Assembly: GCF_012843435.1 (NCBI RefSeq)
Contig: NZ_JABAFC010000011.1
Location: forward strand, 32,278-96,277
DNA from: Psychrobacillus sp. BL-248-WT-3
Lineage (GTDB): Bacteria; Bacillota; Bacilli; Bacillales_A; Planococcaceae
Reading direction: 5' to 3'
DNA: 64,000 nt
Shown here: positions 58,925 to 64,000 of the stretch, piece by piece
Layout of the letters: each line of letters opens with the position of its first letter
Numbering within the stretch: the first letter of the stretch is position 1
Made by a program: the position numbers and the translations under genes
The notes under the pieces: model-generated
What the model saw: only the letters and a program-made list of their open reading frames with translations
Database searches by the model: none
What the model was told of the DNA's origin: nothing

Positions 58925-59566
58925 TTATGGCAGGATTAATTTTTGTCCTTCATAAATTTCATTCGAAGCTAGACCATTTGCAGCTTTAATTTTTTCAACT
59001 GCTTCTGGATTTTTATAGTAGTTCATTGCTATTCGGTATAAAGTCTCGTTTCCTTTAACAATATGCGTTTTAGCCTCGGTTTTAGGCTTTTCAACTTTTT
59101 CTTCCTTCTTAGGTTCTGCCTGCACTGGTGCTTTCGGTTCTTCCTTTTCTACAGGTGCAGGTGCTACTGCAGGAGTTGATTGAGCAACCTCAGTAGACTC
59201 TTCTGGCTTTGTTTCTTCTATTTTTTCTGTTTGAACTGGTTGTTCGGTAACCTCTTCATCTTTCTCGTCTGTCTCATTTGAATTAGAGATTGGTTTTGTT
59301 TCCACTTCAATTCTAGCCTCTTCGGTCGTTGTCTCTTCTTTATCAGGCACATAGATAAACTGGACGTAGAGTAAAAAACTTGCTGGCAATAATATAAAAA
59401 TAGCAAATAAGGTTGGTAAAAGAAGGTTCTTTTTCTTTTTCTTCTTACCAGTAGCATTTCTTCTGCTTCTTCTCAATTCTGATGATTCATTTTCTACCCC
59501 AATGGATTGTCTATGCTCTTCTATTTTTTTTTGATAATCATCTTTACTCATTTTTTCAAACTCCAT
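58925..59566 (-). CDS. ypbE: YpbE-like membrane protein with LysM domain
   Basis: 213 residues: basic cytoplasmic head, one span (about 48-68), a long Glu/Pro/Lys-rich linker, and a C-terminal LysM (about 168-213, HIVKGNETLYRIA). Probably binds peptidoglycan from the membrane. Function unknown. Confidence 0.87.
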   Translation of the reverse strand: MEFEKMSKDDYQKKIEEHRQSIGVENESSELRRSRRNATGKKKKKKNLLLPTLFAIFILLPASFLLYVQFIYVPDKEETTTEEARIEVETKPISNSNETDEKDEEVTEQPVQTEKIEETKPEESTEVAQSTPAVAPAPVEKEEPKAPVQAEPKKEEKVEKPKTEAKTHIVKGNETLYRIAMNYYKNPEAVEKIKAANGLASNEIYEGQKLILP

Positions 59567-59627
59567 TCTTCCACTTATCTACTACTATTATGACGAATTT
59601 TGTTGAAAATGTAAATGTTGTTAAGAG

Positions 59628-61040
59628 CTATAAGAGACTATTTAATCTACTTTTCCAGTCAAGTTTAGTAGTATTAACAGTGGTTTTTTCGTGTAGCTGA
59701 AATATTTCCTGAAGATTTAGAGTACATTTTGAACAACAATTTTTGGGCTTCCTTGTTAACCTTTGACCAAAATGTGCTAATAATTGTTCCCTTATACAAA
59801 CCTCATTCTGTAAAAGGGTGTACAAATCTTGTATTTCTCTCCACTTTTTTTGTCGAATACGTTGAAAAAGATTAATGGTTTCTTGTTGGGATAGCTCCTT
59901 TTTCCAGTAATCTAGTATTCTTTGTGTCGTTTCTGATAAAACTACCTGATTACTTTTCCGATAAGCAATTTCAATATCCTGTTCCTCTGGAAATTCTTGC
60001 ATGGCTACAAAATAGGCTTGTTCTACATCAGATTGCATATAAAGAATCGTCGCAATCGACTGTTTCCCGTCCCTCGCAGCCCTCCCTACCTCTTGCATAT
60101 AGTTAGCGATAGAGGTTGGTATATGATCATGAATAATTTGCCTAATGTTGTCCTTATGTATTCCCATACCAAATGCGTTCGTGGCGCAAATCCAATCTAG
60201 ATGTCCTTGCTGGAATTGCTGCTGGATAAGAATACGATCCTCTTGATCCATTTTCGAGTGATAATAAGCAACCTTTACTCCCTTTTTTTGAAGCTCCTGG
60301 GCATAAAATTGTGTTTTCTTTCTAGACTGGCTATAGATAATCCCAGGACCAGTTGTGTTAGTGACTCTATTTATGATCCAGGTCAGCTTTTCTTTTTGGT
60401 TTTCTACCTGATAGGATTCATAAGCAATATAAGGCCGATCTAAGGAATGGATATACTCAAATGGCTCTTTCATTAATAATGTATGTTCAATGTCCTTTAT
60501 CACTTCATTGGTAGCAGTAGCAGTTAAAGCCAGCACGTTCACATGTCGGAATGCCTGAAGTGATTTAGAAATTCTTAGATAATCTGGTCTAAAATCAAAC
60601 CCCCATTGAGAAATACAATGCGCTTCATCTGCTACTATGAACGCAATTGAAATACTAGAAAGCCTTTGTTGAAAATACTCGTTTTGCAACATTTCTGGTG
60701 ATGTAAATATAAATTTATATGTTCTCAGTCGAGATAATGCTTCTTCTCTTTGCTCAAAGGATAAAAAGGAGTTGATCGCCACTACTCTTTTTTCACCTAG
60801 CATTTTAAGCTGCTCCACCTGATCCTGCATTAAGGAGAGCAATGGAGAAATGACTAGGACTGCTCCATCAATTAAATAGGCGGGCAATTGGAATAATAAT
60901 GATTTCCCCATTCCCGTCGGCAAAATAGCTACAACGTCCTCTCCCGACAATACTCGTTCAATAATTTCTCTTTGCCCTTCTCGAAATTCTGCATAACCGA
61001 ATCGAGTTTGAAGTATGTGCTGAAGCTGATCCATTTTCAT
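59628..61040 (-). CDS. recQ: RecQ-family DNA helicase (short, RecS-like)
   Basis: 470 residues. Walker A LPTGMGKS, DEAH box ADEAHCISQWG, motif VI QEVGRAARDG, and a cysteine-bearing zinc region near the C-terminus (CCSKC). It lacks the full RQC and HRDC extensions. 4-nt overlap with ypbB, whose HTH_40 domain probably works with it, as in the B. subtilis ypbB-recS pair. Confidence 0.94.
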   Translation of the reverse strand: MKMDQLQHILQTRFGYAEFREGQREIIERVLSGEDVVAILPTGMGKSLLFQLPAYLIDGAVLVISPLLSLMQDQVEQLKMLGEKRVVAINSFLSFEQREEALSRLRTYKFIFTSPEMLQNEYFQQRLSSISIAFIVADEAHCISQWGFDFRPDYLRISKSLQAFRHVNVLALTATATNEVIKDIEHTLLMKEPFEYIHSLDRPYIAYESYQVENQKEKLTWIINRVTNTTGPGIIYSQSRKKTQFYAQELQKKGVKVAYYHSKMDQEDRILIQQQFQQGHLDWICATNAFGMGIHKDNIRQIIHDHIPTSIANYMQEVGRAARDGKQSIATILYMQSDVEQAYFVAMQEFPEEQDIEIAYRKSNQVVLSETTQRILDYWKKELSQQETINLFQRIRQKKWREIQDLYTLLQNEVCIREQLLAHFGQRLTRKPKNCCSKCTLNLQEIFQLHEKTTVNTTKLDWKSRLNSLL

Positions 61041-62065
61041 ACACTCCTTTCAAGAGCTAAAGCTAATCTAATTTGAAAATAACTTAGTTCTGGTAAACTA
61101 TCTCGGATTATTTTCAATTTTTTCGTTTTATTTTTAGTTGAGATCATCAACACTCGATGTATATCCTCTTCTGAAATAAAAGGTGTAAGAGACATACTTT
61201 TATTAGTAGAAGCGATTTCTATTAAATGATCTTCTATCGTATTTACCTTAAGAGATCTGATAGAGGCGATTTCTTGTAAAGAATAGCCTTGTGTTAAAAG
61301 CTGTTCTGTTTTTAAGGCAGATTGGGTCAAAGGATTATGTACAAAAATATCTTGTGCTAATTGGGTTAAATCAGGATGGTCTACTTCATTTAAGTTAGTT
61401 AAAATAATGTGTAGCGCTTCTACAAATTGAAGCTTCATATCTGTAACTGAGGAATCGTATGCCATAGCCAGCTGATCCCACGTCAAACCACTTATTTGAT
61501 ATCCACTCAGTCTATAGATGAGCAACGTCCGATGATTTTCCCCGAGACTTGGATGCAATAACAGGTGTTCAAGTTGGTTTTTAAAGCTTTGCTGAAACTT
61601 GTCAGATTTATAATCTCTTTCTCTTAAATAGCTTTTGACGAATTGGTGAACAAAATAATCCTTCTGGTTTGGTATAAATCTTGATTCATTGTTCTTAAAG
61701 TGGGATAGTGTTTGCATGACTAATTCTAATCTTCCCCAAAAAACTTTTTCATTTCCTCTTAATAGCCATCCATTAAACAGCGGATTTTTATAACCCTTTA
61801 GCTGAGCTTCCCCTTTGTCACTGACCTTTAGCAGAGTGTCCTGCTGCTCAATCCAGCTGTATTCGTAGAGCTTAGATAGCTCCACTTCATATTCTTCCTT
61901 TGTGAGTTTCGGGTAAATAGAGAAATATTGATGCAAACTAAAATAAGTAACATCTTGAATTGTTTGACCTGATTTTTTTCCTTTTAATAAGTAAAAAGAA
62001 GCCATTGCTGACCGCTCTCCATTAAAACTTTGTATGATATTTAGTAATAGTTGGCTAAAATACAA
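61037..62065 (-). CDS. ypbB: YpbB, helix-turn-helix partner of RecQ
   Basis: 342 residues, mostly helical, with a C-terminal HTH_40-type domain (LTQGYSLQEIASIRSLKVNT seen as GYSLQEIASIRSLK). TTG start at 62065 preceded by GAGGT. Conserved next to recQ and fer in Bacillales; role unknown. Confidence 0.87.
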   Translation of the reverse strand: MYFSQLLLNIIQSFNGERSAMASFYLLKGKKSGQTIQDVTYFSLHQYFSIYPKLTKEEYEVELSKLYEYSWIEQQDTLLKVSDKGEAQLKGYKNPLFNGWLLRGNEKVFWGRLELVMQTLSHFKNNESRFIPNQKDYFVHQFVKSYLRERDYKSDKFQQSFKNQLEHLLLHPSLGENHRTLLIYRLSGYQISGLTWDQLAMAYDSSVTDMKLQFVEALHIILTNLNEVDHPDLTQLAQDIFVHNPLTQSALKTEQLLTQGYSLQEIASIRSLKVNTIEDHLIEIASTNKSMSLTPFISEEDIHRVLMISTKNKTKKLKIIRDSLPELSYFQIRLALALERSV

Positions 62066-62096
62066 GTTAAATACCTCACAGTTTAAAGTATTTTTG

Positions 62097-62125
62097 TTGA
62101 AAAGTAATGAAAACAGCTTTAGAAT
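62097..62125 (+). promoter_or_regulatory. Sigma-A promoter of fer
   Basis: TTGAAA, 17-nt spacer, TAGAAT, 50 nt before the fer start. Both hexamers match five of six consensus bases. Confidence 0.8.
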
Positions 62126-62136
62126 GAATAAGATAG

Positions 62137-62424
<288 letters not shown>

Positions 62425-62430
62425 TACAGT

Positions 62431-62474
62431 AAAGGCCAAGAATATGAGTAACTCATATTCTTGGCCTTTTTGTT
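62431..62474 (+). terminator. Terminator of fer
   Basis: Eighteen-base perfect stem AAAGGCCAAGAATATGAG with its complement, followed by TTTTTG. Confidence 0.92.
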
Positions 62475-62518
62475 TTTATAGACAAGATTACAACCAAGGT
62501 TCCGTAATCTAAAATTTA

Positions 62519-63112
62519 TTAAATAGTCTTTGGTACTTTAAACGATTTACTAACCTTATCTAGCAATGGCTTCATTCGTTTAAATAAAACGATCATGACG
62601 ATAGTCACTAGAATACCTTTTATAAGGTTGAACGGTAAAATACCTAATATAATTGAATTAAATAAAGCTGTTCCTGTTTTTGCAGGGAAATTTAAAAAGT
62701 ACGAATACATTGGTAAGAAAACATAATAGTTTAACAAGCTCATACCAAGTGCCATACAAATAGTCCCAACACCTAAACCGTAAGCAATCCCTTTAGAAGA
62801 TGATACTTTACGATAAATAATATAAACAGGTGTTATAAACAAGATACTCGTTGCAAAGTTAGCCATATGACCAACTGGAACGCCTGTAGGACTTCCTGAG
62901 AACAACCAATCCAACACGTTTTTCATAAGGGCTACAAGTACCCCTGCAACTGGTCCCATAGTGATTGCAGCAATTAAAGCTGGAATATCACTAAAGTCAA
63001 TTTTCAAATAAGCTGGTAAAACTGGTAACGGAAATGCAAGCAGCATTAATACGAAAGAAATACTACTCAGCATGGCGATTGCAATAAGCATTCGCGTCTT
63101 ACTTTTTGCCAT
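62519..63112 (-). CDS. ribU: Riboflavin transporter RibU (ECF S component)
   Basis: 197 residues with about six spans; substrate-binding subunit for riboflavin uptake via an ECF module (ypaA/fmnP in B. subtilis). ATG at 63112 with AGGAGAG upstream. Controlled by the FMN riboswitch directly upstream. Confidence 0.95.
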   Translation of the reverse strand: MAKSKTRMLIAIAMLSSISFVLMLLAFPLPVLPAYLKIDFSDIPALIAAITMGPVAGVLVALMKNVLDWLFSGSPTGVPVGHMANFATSILFITPVYIIYRKVSSSKGIAYGLGVGTICMALGMSLLNYYVFLPMYSYFLNFPAKTGTALFNSIILGILPFNLIKGILVTIVMIVLFKRMKPLLDKVSKSFKVPKTI

Positions 63113-63175
63113 AAATCCTCTCTCCTTTTGCGATTCACTCCACAAGAAGAAAGGTTCAGCTTGTTATCCATACTC

Positions 63176-63213
63176 AAAAAATCCCTTAAGCATTACGTTA
63201 GCTTAAAGGAGAA
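63176..63213 (-). terminator. Expression-platform terminator of the FMN riboswitch
   Basis: On the minus strand TCCTTTAAGC pairs with GCTTAAGGGA and is followed by TTTTTT, between the aptamer and ribU. Its loss when FMN is low would allow ribU expression. Confidence 0.78.
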
Positions 63214-63273
63214 AAAGGTACACTTAAATAAGCGTATCCGTATAAGAGCATACGAAAAACAGCTGCACCTTCA

Positions 63274-63400
63274 CCTTCTCCCATCCAGACTATACTGTCG
63301 GCTTTGGAATTTAACCAAATCCTGCCATTAACGGCTCGCGGGCTCAAGAAAAAAATCTTCTACTACCGCCGATCGGGAATTTCACCCTGCCCCGAAGATG
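63274..63400 (-). ncRNA. FMN riboswitch (RFN element)
   Basis: Minus-strand sequence shows CTTCGGGGCAGGGTGAAATT, ATTCCCGATCGGCGGT, AGCCCGCGAGCC, GCAGGATTTGG, AATTCCAAAGCCGACAGT, and AGTCTGGATGGGAGAAG, the conserved RFN blocks in order. Regulates ribU, 160 nt downstream. Confidence 0.95.
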
Positions 63401-63420
63401 AATCAATATTTTGTTGTCAT

Positions 63421-63473
63421 TCAAGAATATCTTGAATTACAATCATTTTATCAAACTATATTAATATATGCAA
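63421..63473 (-). promoter_or_regulatory. Promoter of the riboswitch-ribU unit with start-site palindrome
   Basis: Minus strand TTGCAT, 17 nt, TAAAAT with upstream TGA (63445-63473). The predicted start falls beside the palindrome TCAAGA-TAT-TCTTGA (63421-63435). Confidence 0.62.
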
Positions 63474-63592
63474 TACAACTGTTTTACTTTAAGCAAATTA
63501 TTGATGCCATGGAAAGTGGGAACCAATTATTGAGTTTGGGAAGGGTCACCTGGATATAATAGAGGTATTTGTGCGTTGGAATTCATGCTACC

Positions 63593-63662
63593 GGTGATAT
63601 TTTTCCGGGAACGGTGATAAATGCCTCACGAGCGGTGATAAATCTTCGTGAACGGTGATAAA
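63593..63662 (+). repeat. Four GGTGATA(AA) motifs at 20-21 bp
   Basis: Starts at 63593, 63613, 63634 and 63654 (spacings 20, 21, 20); spacers differ in sequence. The first copy is degenerate. The array continues in register into the next repeat block. Confidence 0.82.
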
Positions 63663-63689
63663 AGGCATTTTTCTTTGACTCTTCTCAAA

Positions 63690-63919
63690 TTGTGCTACAT
63701 AAACAGAAGCAATTGTCACTTAAATGACGTTTACGCACCTAAGATTCAAAAAGTGTCACCTAATCCATTCCCAAGCGCACCTAAACTATCCAGTTGTGCT
63801 ACATAAAATCAACCACCCGTCACCTAAATGACGCTTACGCACCTTAATATCAAAAAGCATCACCTAAACCACTCCCAAGCGCACCTAAACTATCCAGTTG
63901 CGCTACATAAAATCAACCA
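63690..63919 (+). repeat. 104-bp higher-order tandem repeat of CACCTAAA-type motifs
   Basis: Units begin at 63690, 63794 and 63898 (period exactly 104 bp; third truncated). Each unit holds five variants of CACCTAAA/TACATAAA at spacings 21, 19, 21, 21 and 22 bp. The match to the earlier units stops at 63919, where the sequence changes to an IS256-like end. Confidence 0.85.
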
Positions 63920-64000
63920 AGTGGAGAACGTATAAAATTTTGTGTAAATGACCATAACTTTCCTATAGGAGATGATCATTATGCAAAATTACGAAAATAT
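63920..64000 (+). mobile_element. Probable left end of an IS256-like element (runs off window)
   Basis: The 104-bp repeat breaks off at 63919. The following CGTATAAAATTTTGTGTAAA resembles the inverted repeat of IS256-type elements, and a ribosome binding site and a start codon follow. Only the first 81 bases are visible. Confidence 0.45.
63981..64000 (+). CDS. Start of a plus-strand gene cut by the window edge, possibly a transposase
   Basis: ATG at 63981 preceded by ATAGGAGAT at a good distance; reads MQNYEN before the window ends. Identity cannot be read from six residues; the transposase idea rests only on the upstream IS-like end. Confidence 0.45.

Noticed and set aside
63593..63919. CRISPR array
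   Set aside because: The repeated cores are only 8-10 bp, spacers about 11-12 bp, spacer blocks themselves repeat with a 104-bp period, and no cas genes are near.

Overview
This window comes from the core chromosome of a low-GC, endospore-forming Gram-positive bacterium of the order Bacillales. The evidence is AT-rich DNA, strong AGGAGG-type ribosome binding sites, the sporulation and germination genes spoIVA, sleB and ypeB, a menaquinol bc complex with a cytochrome b/c subunit, bacillithiol genes, and gene order that follows the Bacillus subtilis yprB-to-ypaA segment almost gene for gene. The family could be Bacillaceae or Planococcaceae/Caryophanaceae; the sequence alone does not fix the genus. 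Most genes lie on the minus strand.

Layout from left to right. 1-3.8 kb: the mitomycin-repair pair yprB/yprA and small yppE-type genes. 4.4-7.7 kb: recU-ponA on the plus strand. 7.7-8.6 kb: a decayed IS1182-type transposase and palindromic repeats. 8.6-15.1 kb: ypoC, nth, dnaD, asnS, ypmB, ypmA and dinG. 15.4-17.5 kb: panBCD for pantothenate. 17.7-22.6 kb: birA, cca, bshA, mgsA, dapB and a MazG protein. 22.7-25.7 kb: a YitT-type protein, repeats, a YugP-type protease and ypjA. 25.8-27.8 kb: qcrABC. 28-37.4 kb: ypiF, ypiB and ypiA, then the aromatic supraoperon (aroC, aroB, aroH, hisC, tyrA, aroA) and cheR. 37.8-38.5 kb: two small membrane proteins of unknown function. 38.7-45.8 kb: ndk, menaquinone side chain and methylation (hepT, menG, hepS), mtrB, folE, hbs, spoIVA, yphF and yphE. 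45.8-51.7 kb: gpsA, der, a multi-S1 protein, plsC, cmk and ypfA. 51.8-55 kb: ypeB, sleB and prsW. 55-64 kb: ansA, ypdA, ypbG, a CBS protein, ypbE, recQ, ypbB, ferredoxin, and an FMN riboswitch controlling ribU.

Functional threads: aromatic amino acid and menaquinone synthesis feed the bc complex; bshA and ypdA serve bacillithiol; nth, recU, recQ, yprAB, dinG and dnaD serve DNA repair and replication; sleB/ypeB and spoIVA serve the spore. Compared with B. subtilis, the trp genes, bshB1, aspB and ypjB are missing from their usual slots, although TRAP (mtrB) is kept.

The least explained material is noncoding. (1) Three copies of a roughly 280-395 bp MITE-like element have terminal inverted repeats, a central hairpin and 5-bp target-site duplications. 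(2) A 125-bp palindromic unit is tandemly duplicated against a stop codon. (3) At the right edge, about 15 short motifs are spaced about 21 bp apart with a 104-bp higher-order period. This array is apparently cut by the left end of an IS256-like element.
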